From NCBI GenBank assembly GCA_946479005.1, contig CAMLEM010000019.1:1-11469 (forward strand): 11,469 nt of DNA, in the 5' to 3' direction. The position numbers were made by a program, and so were the translations under genes. Origin of the DNA: an uncultured Chitinophagaceae bacterium. Lineage in GTDB: Bacteria; Bacteroidota; Bacteroidia; Chitinophagales; Chitinophagaceae. The notes beneath the pieces are model-generated. The model saw only the letters and a program-made list of their open reading frames with translations, searched no databases and had not been told where the DNA came from. This document shows positions 1 to 5,892 of this stretch, piece by piece; position 1 is the first letter of the stretch; the number at the start of each line of letters is the position of its first letter.

Positions 1-1
1 G

Positions 2-91
2 ATTCCGAGCGTGATCCGCGGCCAGATGGTGCCCGACCTGATCGCGTACATCGCATCCATTGACTTCGTGATGGCGGACGTCGACCGATGA
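2..91 (+). CDS. nuoD: NADH-quinone oxidoreductase subunit D, C-terminal end (partial)
   Basis: The open frame enters from the left edge and ends at TGA 89-91, giving 29 residues. It closes with DLIAYIASIDFVMADVDR, which matches the usual NuoD ending (RG-x-aDliA-x-iaSiD-x-V-x-x-vDR). NuoD (49 kDa subunit) belongs to the peripheral arm of respiratory complex I near the quinone site. The stop overlaps the next ATG (ATGA, 88-91), as expected for nuoD-nuoE. Only the tail is present, so the call rests on the C-terminal pattern alone. Its connection to the sequence after base ~150 is doubtful (see findings). Confidence 0.7.
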   Translation: MPSVIRGQMVPDLIAYIASIDFVMADVDR

Positions 92-399
92 GTGAAGTGA
101 CGAAACTGTCCGACCTGCCGAAGGCCAGGCACTTCGAGCTCTCCGCGGAAGAGATCCGCGCGATCGAGGATGGGAGATCCGACAGGAAAAATAACGTGCT
201 GAAGAATGCGCCACATACGCAATTGATGGTTACCAGCGATGAGTGGAATTTCCCTTACCCGAGGCAACAGGCCGCATTCCCGCTTTATTATGTCACCCAA
301 AACAAGTTCTGGCCTTCGGTAGCGCGTGTGAATAATACGTATGGCGACAGGAACCTGATCTGTACCTGTGAGCCCGTGGCAAGTTATGCCGAAGCCTGA
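88..399 (+). CDS. gcvP: Chimeric ORF: NuoE-like N-terminus joined to C-terminal end of glycine dehydrogenase GcvP
   Basis: The frame is 103 residues. From about residue 22 to the end it matches the C-terminus of glycine dehydrogenase (decarboxylating), the pyridoxal-phosphate P-protein of the glycine cleavage system. Visible family stretches are NNVLKNAPHT (35-44), DEWNFPYPRQQAAFP (51-65), NKFWPSVARVNNTYGDRNL (72-90) and ICTCEP (91-96). A full GcvP has about 950 residues and carries its PLP lysine far upstream, so this piece cannot be a working enzyme. Residues 1-21 (MSEVTKLSDLPKARHFELSAE) do not belong to GcvP. Starting by ATGA overlap with nuoD, they look like the start of NuoE, the 24 kDa complex I subunit. 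The switch lies near 145-175. Bases 1-150 are about 61% G+C by hand count, above the GcvP part. GcvP identity is near certain; the NuoE identity of the first 21 residues is inference. Confidence 0.75.
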   Translation: MSEVTKLSDLPKARHFELSAEEIRAIEDGRSDRKNNVLKNAPHTQLMVTSDEWNFPYPRQQAAFPLYYVTQNKFWPSVARVNNTYGDRNLICTCEPVASYAEA

Positions 400-446
400 A
401 TGGAGGGGCGGAAGGAGTCCGGCAAACATTTTGCACCTCCACGCCT

Positions 447-1400
447 ATGAATTGGGTTGATTTTGCCGTTATTGCAGTGATCCTCCTGTCGGTCTGGGCA
501 GGCATTAGCCGTGGTTTCATCCTGGGTTCCCTCGACCTGGCCACCTGGACCGGGAGCCTGATCCTCGGTTATATCTTTTATCCCTATACGGCAAAATGGC
601 TGGACGATATTATGAACATCGGCGTCTGGCTGCTTCCCGTTTCATTTGTGATCACGGCCATCCTGGCCCGCGTGGTACTGGGCCTGATCACCAAGCTCAT
701 CCTCCGGCTGGTGCCGCGTGAATGGAATTTCAAAAGATTCAACCGTTTGCTGGGCATCATCCCCGGCGCGATCAATGGATGGATCTATGCGGTGATCCTG
801 TCAGCTCTTCTCCTTTCCTTCCCGATCAAGGATACGATCACGAGGGATACCCGGAACAGTACATTCGCTTCGCAACTGGCACTTCAATCCGAATGGGCAA
901 ACAAGAAACTGTCCGTCGTTTTTAACGACGCGATCCGCCATTCGATGAACAGCCTTACGGTAAGGCCTTCATCGGATGAATCTGTTGACCTGGGGTTCAG
1001 CTATTCAGACCCCGAGCCGAAGCCCAATTACGAGATGCAGATGCTGAACCTGGTGAACAGGGAGCGGGTGAAAGCGGGCCTCAAGCCTCTGAAACACGAT
1101 CCCGAGCTGGTGCCGGTGGCCAGGGCTCATTCGCTGGATATGTTCCGGAGAGGTTATTTCGCTCATAATACGCCTGAAGGCAAGGATCCCTTTGACCGTA
1201 TGCGCGCTGCGGGCATCCGTTTTATGGCCGCGGGAGAAAACCTCGCGCTGGCGCAAACGGTGGAGATCGCTCACACCAACCTGATGAACTCCCCGGGCCA
1301 CCGTGCAAACATCCTCAACCCCTCCTTTGGCCGCCTCGGCATAGGCATCCTTGACGGGGGATTTTATGGCCTGATGGTGAGCCAGGAATTCCGCGATTAG
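447..1400 (+). CDS. CvpA-family membrane protein fused to a C-terminal CAP/SCP domain
   Basis: This protein has 317 residues and two parts. Residues 1-~125 hold four hydrophobic segments (about 5-20, 28-47, 58-85, 104-125), with the SRGF and LLGIIPGAINGW sequences typical of the CvpA (colicin V production) family. A linker of about 70 residues follows. Residues 196-317 form a CAP domain (cysteine-rich secretory / antigen 5 / PR-1 type), with MLNLVNRERVKAGL at its start, ARAHS (His228), FAHNTPEG (His240), AGENLA (Glu264) and SPGHRANIL (His285). Those His and Glu residues form the usual CAP cleft. CvpA proteins are inner-membrane proteins linked to envelope stress and secretion; bacterial CAP domains are usually extracytoplasmic. 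The CAP part therefore probably lies in the periplasm. The ATG at 447 directly precedes the first membrane segment. The gene lies 47 bases after the gcvP stop. Its molecular activity is unknown. Confidence 0.88.
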   Translation: MNWVDFAVIAVILLSVWAGISRGFILGSLDLATWTGSLILGYIFYPYTAKWLDDIMNIGVWLLPVSFVITAILARVVLGLITKLILRLVPREWNFKRFNRLLGIIPGAINGWIYAVILSALLLSFPIKDTITRDTRNSTFASQLALQSEWANKKLSVVFNDAIRHSMNSLTVRPSSDESVDLGFSYSDPEPKPNYEMQMLNLVNRERVKAGLKPLKHDPELVPVARAHSLDMFRRGYFAHNTPEGKDPFDRMRAAGIRFMAAGENLALAQTVEIAHTNLMNSPGHRANILNPSFGRLGIGILDGGFYGLMVSQEFRD

Positions 1401-1448
1401 CAGATGGTACAATACTTGAATATATAAGGCGGATCAAATTCAATTAAG

Positions 1449-1625
1449 ATGAGATTTCCGTTTTATACTTATTTCCTGCTGGTAATGACCAGCTGGTTTT
1501 TTCTCAGTGGTTGTGAGGTAGTAGGAGGTATTTTCAAGGCAGGGATGTACTGGGCTTTTTTCCTGGTGGCACTGGTGGTAGCGATCATTATCTGGGTGAT
1601 GATGAAGATGCGGCGAAAGAAATGA
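1449..1625 (+). CDS. Small lipoprotein with one transmembrane segment (58 aa, hypothetical)
   Basis: ATG 1449 to TGA 1623-1625 encodes 58 residues, too short for many gene callers. The N-terminus is a signal sequence ending in a lipobox, FFLSGC, with the lipidated Cys at residue 22. A short VVGGIFKAGMYW segment follows, then a hydrophobic helix at about residues 35-52 and a basic tail, KMRRKK. Such a protein would carry a lipid on its first mature Cys and also span the membrane, with the positive tail in the cytoplasm. As far as I recall, small Bacteroidota proteins with a C-x-x-x-GGIFKAG pattern are common and sometimes carry unfounded enzyme names; I assign no function. The start is 49 bases after the CvpA-CAP stop, and the stop overlaps the next possible ATG (ATGA, 1622-1625). 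Confidence 0.72.
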   Translation: MRFPFYTYFLLVMTSWFFLSGCEVVGGIFKAGMYWAFFLVALVVAIIIWVMMKMRRKK

Positions 1626-1936
1626 TAAATGACAAAGGGGTGAAAAATCCCCTGATTATTTATTCACGATATTTTGCTCCGGCACGATTTTTTGAAATGA
1701 TGGATGTAGTTTTCAAAAATACAGTTATGAGAAACTTTTTTAAGACCCGCGTAAAAACATCCGTTACTGACCCTTCTCACCGCGAGATCGTTGAGATCCT
1801 TGACACCGATGAAGATCGGGTGATCAATCAATATAAACGCTACCTGAATTACATTAATCGTGTGAAGAAGGAGCTGATGCAAAAGAGCGCTGATATTGTG
1901 GGATACCGGAAAAAGATCCAGTTTGGAAATTCCTGA
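1622..1936 (+). CDS. Hypothetical small helical protein
   Basis: The open frame is 104 residues from the ATG at 1622, which overlaps the lipoprotein stop. I do not recognise a family. The C-terminal 69 residues are hydrophilic and look helical, rich in Asp, Glu, Arg and Lys (SHREIVEILDTDEDRVINQ, then YLNYINRVKKEL). No Cys, signal peptide or membrane segment is visible. The start is uncertain. In-frame ATGs at 1697, 1700 and 1727 are alternatives, and the last gives a 69-residue protein beginning MRNFFKTRV. The first 25 codons are less protein-like and contain a short hairpin (AGGGG 1636-1640 with CCCCT 1649-1653), so a downstream start is plausible. The gene ends 33 bases before a two-way terminator. 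Confidence 0.6.
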   Translation: MINDKGVKNPLIIYSRYFAPARFFEMMDVVFKNTVMRNFFKTRVKTSVTDPSHREIVEILDTDEDRVINQYKRYLNYINRVKKELMQKSADIVGYRKKIQFGNS

Positions 1937-1969
1937 TGCACTAGCGTAATACTTCAGATTAGTAGCAGT

Positions 1970-1999
1970 AAAAATGCCCCGCAATTGCGAGGCATTTTT
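1970..1999. terminator. Bidirectional hairpin terminator
   Basis: AAAAATGCC (1970-1978) pairs perfectly with GGCATTTTT (1991-1999). The inner CGCAATTGCG (1980-1989) is itself a palindrome that can extend the stem. The run of A on one side and T on the other makes it a rho-independent terminator in both directions. It lies between the plus-strand gene ending at 1936 and the minus-strand DUF6600 gene ending at 2016, exactly where a shared terminator is expected. Confidence 0.85.
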
Positions 2000-2015
2000 A
2001 TTTCAGGGGTAGGGA

Positions 2016-3449
2016 TCAAAATCTTCGGCCACCTGTTCTTCCCTGTTCACTGTTGCCCGGTGAACGGGTCGGTGCATTATTCGGCCGGTCTATTTGCCGG
2101 GGCTGAGGCTCCCTTCTTTCCACCTGCGTTTGCGATGGCCTGGTCTGGGGTTGTCTCACCTGCGGCTGTCTTGTTTCTGGTTGCGACTGCCTTCTTTCAA
2201 ACCGGGGTTCCTGGCTCCGGGGCTGCTGCATCCGTGGCTGTTGCCTGGTGGGGTTTTGTTGCTGCATCCGCGGTTGTTCCGTGCGGGGCTGGCGTACCGG
2301 TGTGTTGTTCACAGCGGGTTCACGGCGGCGTTCGAACCTCGGCTGCGAATTGTTCCCGTTATTGGAACCGCTTTGATTATTGCGGACCCGGGGTTCCCTG
2401 GGCTCAATGGTTCGGGGATTCGTACGGATCGTTCCCTCCTGGGTTTGAGGCCCTGTTTCGTTTCTTTCGAAACGCCTGTTATTGGCCCGCTCGCGGGGGA
2501 GTCCGTTCGGATTGGCAGGCTGCTCTGTTCTTACCCTGTTGGGGTTGCGGAAATCTCCATTCCTGTTTCCCCTTACGCTCCCCGTATTAGCCTCGTTGTT
2601 TACCACGGTGCCGTCGTTGCGCTGGAATCTCCTCGGGGCGATACGCGTGTCGTTGGCGTTCTGCTGCCTCACCGAAGGGCGGTAAATGCTCACTTCGTTA
2701 TTCCGGAAAGTCGTTCTGCCCGGGCGATTCGACTGGCGGAACTGAACAGGCGTCACCCTTCCAGTATATCTTTCGAAGCTCGAACGGCGGGGCCCGGTGC
2801 GGAAACCGTAGCTATCGCCATAGTTGTAATTGTTGATGATCGTCGTCTGGTTGATGATCGTCACGTTCCTGCGATAGTCCACGCAGTGGTTATGCCAGTT
2901 GCGGTACAGGATATAGCGCCGGGGCGTAAAGGTCCACCAGTCGTGCGGCGCATAATAGCCGCCGATATTGAAATTGATGCTGATATTGATACCGGGCCTG
3001 ATCGGTGCCCATCCATAATAATCGCCACCATCTCTCCAGGTTACCCAGGCGCCTGACCACTCATAGCCCGGAACCCAGAGCCAGCCATAGCGGGCATCGT
3101 GGAACCATCGGCCATAGTGGAAGGGAGCCCAGCCCCAGTCATAATCGGAGACCCATACCCACTCGTAGCGGTCGCTCCAAACCCAGTGACCACCTGTGCT
3201 GTAAGGTCGAAAATCATTTCCAAGGGAAGGTTGCCACACATAGCCATAACCCGGGTATTCCACCCAGTTGCCGTGGGGGCTCAGCTCATCGTAAAAGGTC
3301 TGGTAATCCACATCGCCCCTGTCGTCGTAGTAGCCATCGTCGTAATACCCGTCGTCATAATCATCATACTGTGCCGAAGCGGTCTGTGTGAATGAACTGC
3401 CCAGCAGGATGAGTACGGCAAAGGCAGCCATTTGAAGGATTCGTTTCAT
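2016..3449 (-). CDS. Secreted DUF6600 family protein with Trp/Tyr-rich domain and low-complexity Arg/Gln/Pro tail
   Basis: This protein has 477 residues. A signal peptide (1-26, KR then a hydrophobic stretch, ending ASA-Q) precedes an acidic Asp/Tyr run (27-48). Residues 49-150 are the DUF6600 region: YQTFYDELSPHGNWVEYPGYG, VWQP, HWVWSDRYEWVWV, DWGWAPFHYGRW, WLWVPGYEW and DYYGWAPI, with about twenty tryptophans. The segment to about residue 225 is still aromatic, with many Asn and Ile. From there on the protein is low-complexity, rich in Arg, Gln, Asn, Pro and Glu, with repeated PRxEQPR, PRMQQ and RQPQTRP units and no tryptophan. The tail is strongly basic and probably disordered. It should be exported to the periplasm or cell surface. 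DUF6600 proteins have no established function; an envelope or extracellular-matrix role is inference. The gene stands alone, converging on the terminator at 1970-1999. Confidence 0.88.
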   Translation of the reverse strand: MKRILQMAAFAVLILLGSSFTQTASAQYDDYDDGYYDDGYYDDRGDVDYQTFYDELSPHGNWVEYPGYGYVWQPSLGNDFRPYSTGGHWVWSDRYEWVWVSDYDWGWAPFHYGRWFHDARYGWLWVPGYEWSGAWVTWRDGGDYYGWAPIRPGINISINFNIGGYYAPHDWWTFTPRRYILYRNWHNHCVDYRRNVTIINQTTIINNYNYGDSYGFRTGPRRSSFERYTGRVTPVQFRQSNRPGRTTFRNNEVSIYRPSVRQQNANDTRIAPRRFQRNDGTVVNNEANTGSVRGNRNGDFRNPNRVRTEQPANPNGLPRERANNRRFERNETGPQTQEGTIRTNPRTIEPREPRVRNNQSGSNNGNNSQPRFERRREPAVNNTPVRQPRTEQPRMQQQNPTRQQPRMQQPRSQEPRFERRQSQPETRQPQVRQPQTRPSQTQVERREPQPRQIDRPNNAPTRSPGNSEQGRTGGRRF

Positions 3450-3555
3450 GTACGGAGTTTTTTGTAATAAATGAGATCATAAAAGATTGTTTGTGGTTTT
3501 CTTCAAGTATTACAACGCTAATATGACGCTATTTTTATGCCTTTAGATCAGTCGG

Positions 3556-3571
3556 ATGCAAACGTTTGCGT
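3556..3571. promoter_or_regulatory. Putative LacI/PurR-type operator palindrome
   Basis: GCAAACGTTTGC (3558-3569) is a perfect 12-base palindrome with a central CG. The extended 16-mer ATGCAAACGTTTGCGT differs from the classic E. coli PurR box ACGCAAACGTTTGCGT at one position. LacI-family regulators recognise such CG-centred palindromes. It lies between the divergent DUF6600 and dienelactone hydrolase genes, 107 bases from the first and 161 from the second. No regulator gene is in the window. Confidence 0.45.
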
Positions 3572-3581
3572 GATTTAACAA

Positions 3582-3684
3582 AGCGTTCAGAGTTCAGAGC
3601 TTATAGTCGTACCGTCTCCTTTGCTTAGAAATAATATAGCGGAGGAGACGGGAAGGCGGTAAGACGGTAAGCTCTGAACTCTAA
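3582..3684. repeat. Nested inverted repeat (REP/MITE-like) in intergenic region
   Basis: The outer arms AGAGTTCAGAGCTT (3589-3602) and AAGCTCTGAACTCT (3669-3682) pair perfectly over 14 bases. Inside them CCGTCTCCTTTGC (3612-3624) pairs with GCGGAGGAGACGG (3639-3651) at 11 of 13 positions around a 14-base A+T-rich loop (3625-3638). The left end also holds a tandem GTTCAGA GTTCAGA (from 3585), and the right side holds GGCGGTAAGACGGTAAG, a near-tandem of GGTAAG. No ORF fits. The form suggests a dispersed palindromic element of the REP or MITE kind. Copy number cannot be judged from one window. Confidence 0.6.
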
Positions 3685-3731
3685 CCGCTCAATCTTAGTA
3701 CCTTTAATTTCCCCACAAAAAAGCAATTACA

Positions 3732-4583
3732 ATGGATCAAAGAATCATCAACCTCTACGACGAATACACCCACAAACCCCTGAAACGCCAGGATTTCTTA
3801 AAACGCCTTTCACTCCTTGCAGGAAGTACCGCTGCAGCTATGGGTCTCTTGCCATTGCTCGAATCCAATTACGCCAATGCAGCAGTAACAGGCAGCGAGG
3901 ACCTCTTCATTGAGACCATCAGCTACGAAGGCGTGAACGGAACGATGCAGGCCTATGTGGCGCGGCCGAAGAAGGAAAAGAAATACCCGGCCGTTGTAGT
4001 GATCCACGAGAACAGAGGCTTAACTCCTCATATTGAAGATGTAACAAGAAGAGCCGCCAAAGAGGGATTTCTCGCCATAGCACCCAATGCACTGGCTCCC
4101 CTTGGAGGCACTCCCGCCAATGAAGACGAAGCGAGAACGAAATTCCAGCAGCTCAAACAGGAAGACAGCAACCAGAATTTCATCCGGGCTTTTGACTATC
4201 TCGACACCCGCAAGGACTGCGATGGCAACTATGGCTGTGTTGGATTCTGCTGGGGCGGTGCGATGGCCAACTACCTCGCGGTAAACGTTCCCTCCCTTAA
4301 AGCGGCTGTCGCTTTTTATGGAAGAACTGCCGCGGCTGAAGATGTACCAAAGATCAAAGCGGCCCTGCAGCTCCATTATGCCGAGCTGGACGAACGCATC
4401 AACGCGGGGATCCCGGCCTTTGAAGAAGCGCTGAAGAAAGCGGGCGTCCGTTATGAACTGCATATGTACAAGGGCGTGAACCACGCTTTTCATAATGATA
4501 CCTCGCCCACGCGTTACAACGCGGAGGCAGCGAAGCTGGCCTGGGAAAGAACCACTGATTTCCTGGAAAAGCATCTCGATTAA
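3732..4583 (+). CDS. Dienelactone hydrolase family protein, exported
   Basis: This is a 283-residue alpha/beta hydrolase of the dienelactone hydrolase (DLH) family. The catalytic triad can be read: Cys173 in GFCWGG (nucleophile elbow), Asp220 in HYAELDERI, and His251 in GVNHAFH. Glu93 in IHENRGL matches the Glu that activates the Cys in DLH. The true substrate is unknown; the name does not prove chlorocatechol degradation. Residues 18-50 (KRQDFLKRLSLLAGSTAAAMGLLPLLE) resemble a Tat-type signal with Lys-Arg instead of twin Arg, so the enzyme is probably exported folded or held at the membrane. The ATG at 3732 follows an A-rich leader, with TACCTTTA at 3699-3706 as a possible -7 element one base off consensus. 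The stop overlaps the next start (TAATG), so it is probably co-transcribed with the J-domain gene. Confidence 0.92.
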   Translation: MDQRIINLYDEYTHKPLKRQDFLKRLSLLAGSTAAAMGLLPLLESNYANAAVTGSEDLFIETISYEGVNGTMQAYVARPKKEKKYPAVVVIHENRGLTPHIEDVTRRAAKEGFLAIAPNALAPLGGTPANEDEARTKFQQLKQEDSNQNFIRAFDYLDTRKDCDGNYGCVGFCWGGAMANYLAVNVPSLKAAVAFYGRTAAAEDVPKIKAALQLHYAELDERINAGIPAFEEALKKAGVRYELHMYKGVNHAFHNDTSPTRYNAEAAKLAWERTTDFLEKHLD

Positions 4584-5227
4584 TGCTGAAAGATCATTAC
4601 GGTGTACTCGGACTTTCTCCTTCCGCGAGCATCCACGACATCAAAAAAGCTTACCGCCGCCTGGCGCAGGAACTTCATCCCGATAAGGCTAACGATGATC
4701 CCTATGCGAAAGAAAGGTTCGCGGCCGTGAAGGAAGCCTACGAGGTCCTGTCCAATCCCCGCAGGAAATCGGCCTACCTGCAGGAACGCTGGTATTACCA
4801 GTCCACCGGCAGAAAAAAGACGGCCGTGCTGATCACTCCCGAAAATATCTTACAGCAAAGCCTGGAGCTCGACCGCCACGTTCGCACCCTCGACGTGCAC
4901 CGGATGGACAAGCAGGGCTTAGCGGATCACATCAACGCACTGGTGAACGCCGATACGGTCGAAAAGCTCAACGCTTACCACCGCCCCGACATCAATGACG
5001 AGATCACGATCACCCTCCTGAGAAGCATTGCTATTCTCCCAAAAACGGAACAGGAAAAACTGGTCGCACGCCTGAAACAGCTCAAAAACACGGAGAGATC
5101 GAATTCCGCGATCACCGTTTTTGAAATGGAACAGCGGAAAGCGAGAAGCTGGGATTCCATCCGGCCCTGGCTGATAGTGCTGGCCGCTTTGTTGCTGACC
5201 TTCCTGATCTTTCTCTTCGGGCAGTGA
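4583..5227 (+). CDS. DnaJ-domain protein with C-terminal membrane anchor
   Basis: This protein has 214 residues. Residues 1-68 form a J domain: DHYGVLGLSPSAS, KKAYRRLAQELHPDKAND with the HPD motif at 32-34, and FAAVKEAYEVLSNPRRK. J domains bind DnaK/Hsp70 and stimulate its ATPase. The Gly/Phe-rich region and zinc fingers of true DnaJ are absent, so this is a class III-type J protein. Residues ~70-190 are mostly hydrophilic and helical without a recognised fold. Residues ~194-212 form one hydrophobic helix at the very end (WLIVLAALLLTFLIFLF), giving a tail-anchored protein with its J domain in the cytoplasm. It overlaps the hydrolase gene by one base, suggesting translational coupling. It may recruit DnaK to the membrane; its client is unknown. 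Confidence 0.9.
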   Translation: MLKDHYGVLGLSPSASIHDIKKAYRRLAQELHPDKANDDPYAKERFAAVKEAYEVLSNPRRKSAYLQERWYYQSTGRKKTAVLITPENILQQSLELDRHVRTLDVHRMDKQGLADHINALVNADTVEKLNAYHRPDINDEITITLLRSIAILPKTEQEKLVARLKQLKNTERSNSAITVFEMEQRKARSWDSIRPWLIVLAALLLTFLIFLFGQ

Positions 5228-5800
5228 TCAGAAAGTTCCCTGTTTGGATTCCCCATCGGCAAGCGTGTCGCCCAGCTTATGCATAAACGTAGACACGGGC
5301 CCTTCCATCTTATTGGTGCGATCATCCAGGGTATTATCGTCGAGCAGCCTTCCCATTTGTAATGCCGCCGGCAGGTGCACCAGGATCTGGTGGCGCTGCC
5401 CGTTCATATAATGTTCGATCTTTTCATAGCTGGGCTTATCACCCGCCACCTTGCGGATCACAGCCACTGATTCAGCGGCGATCTCATCCATCGTAGTGCG
5501 CGCCACTTCTTTGTCTACCCCCGCATAATTCGCCACCTTATCAATGGCCTGCTCGTCCAGCCCGTGAAAAAGGTCCGACATACAATTCACCGGGTCATCG
5601 CTGTTCAGCAGGTTCCAGGTCCCGTCTTCCGTTCTCGTGGTTTTATAGAGCGCCGCGAGAACAGCCGGTAGTGCGGCCTGCGTAAGCTTGTTCACCGCGT
5701 TCTTTCCATCCGCTTTTGTTTCCTGGATGTTGGGATCGATCTTCTGAAGCGGGGGCAGTCCCAGCTTCTTTTGAACTGCTTCAATGAGGTTGATTGCCAT
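5228..5800 (-). CDS. Conserved hypothetical protein, cytoplasmic, mostly helical
   Basis: This protein has 190 residues, beginning MAINLIEAVQKKLGLPPLQKIDP, with no signal peptide and no membrane segment. It contains an Ala/Leu-rich helix (KLTQAALPAVLAALYK, ~38-53), an acidic middle and a C-terminal GRLLDDNTLDDRTNKMEGPVS stretch. The N-terminus and the repeated short helices recall DUF937-type proteins, but I see no decisive motif and do not assign the family. The stop (5228-5230) abuts the J-domain stop directly, so the two genes converge with no gap. A TAGTTTTG -7 element lies 25 bases upstream of its ATG. Confidence 0.75.
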   Translation of the reverse strand: MAINLIEAVQKKLGLPPLQKIDPNIQETKADGKNAVNKLTQAALPAVLAALYKTTRTEDGTWNLLNSDDPVNCMSDLFHGLDEQAIDKVANYAGVDKEVARTTMDEIAAESVAVIRKVAGDKPSYEKIEHYMNGQRHQILVHLPAALQMGRLLDDNTLDDRTNKMEGPVSTFMHKLGDTLADGESKQGTF

Positions 5801-5825
5801 CCTGGTAATTTTTAAAAAAAGGCGA

Positions 5826-5833
5826 CAAAACTA
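5826..5833 (-). promoter_or_regulatory. -7 promoter element (TAGTTTTG) for the 5228-5800 gene
   Basis: On the minus strand 5833-5826 reads TAGTTTTG, a full match to the Bacteroidota -7 consensus TAnnTTTG, 25 bases before the ATG. About 20 bases further upstream only GTTC is found, so the -33 element is weak. It shares the 92-base divergent region with the ABC-F promoter. Confidence 0.5.
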
Positions 5834-5880
5834 TGCCAGAATGCAGCTGTATTTGAACTTCCCGCTCCCTGTGGCTTAAT

Positions 5881-5888
5881 TATCTTTG
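5881..5888 (+). promoter_or_regulatory. -7 promoter element (TATCTTTG) for the ABC-F gene
   Basis: TATCTTTG at 5881-5888 matches TAnnTTTG fully. A TTTG at 5852-5855 is 25 bases upstream, longer than the ~19-21 usual for the -33 box, so pairing is uncertain. The element ends four bases before the ATG at 5893, implying an extremely short or absent 5' leader. The same 11-mer AATTATCTTTG precedes the HPF-like gene at 9437-9447. Confidence 0.5.
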
Positions 5889-5892
5889 CCTT

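Noticed and set aside
1671..1714. Possible promoter (TATTTTG, TAGTTTTC) before the small helical protein
   Set aside because: The -7 matches are incomplete and no TTTG lies at the right distance.
1985..3395. Long plus-strand open frames (up to 320 residues at 2094-3056) opposite the DUF6600 gene
   Set aside because: They lie opposite a gene with a signal peptide and conserved Trp motifs. The Arg/Gln/Pro/Asn-rich codons leave few stops on the other strand, and the translations show no family pattern.
3589..3682. The nested hairpin as a rho-independent terminator
   Set aside because: No T run follows, and both flanking genes point away from it.
3558..3684. CRISPR array or direct repeat array
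   Set aside because: The repeats are inverted and single; there are no regularly spaced direct repeats here or elsewhere in the window.
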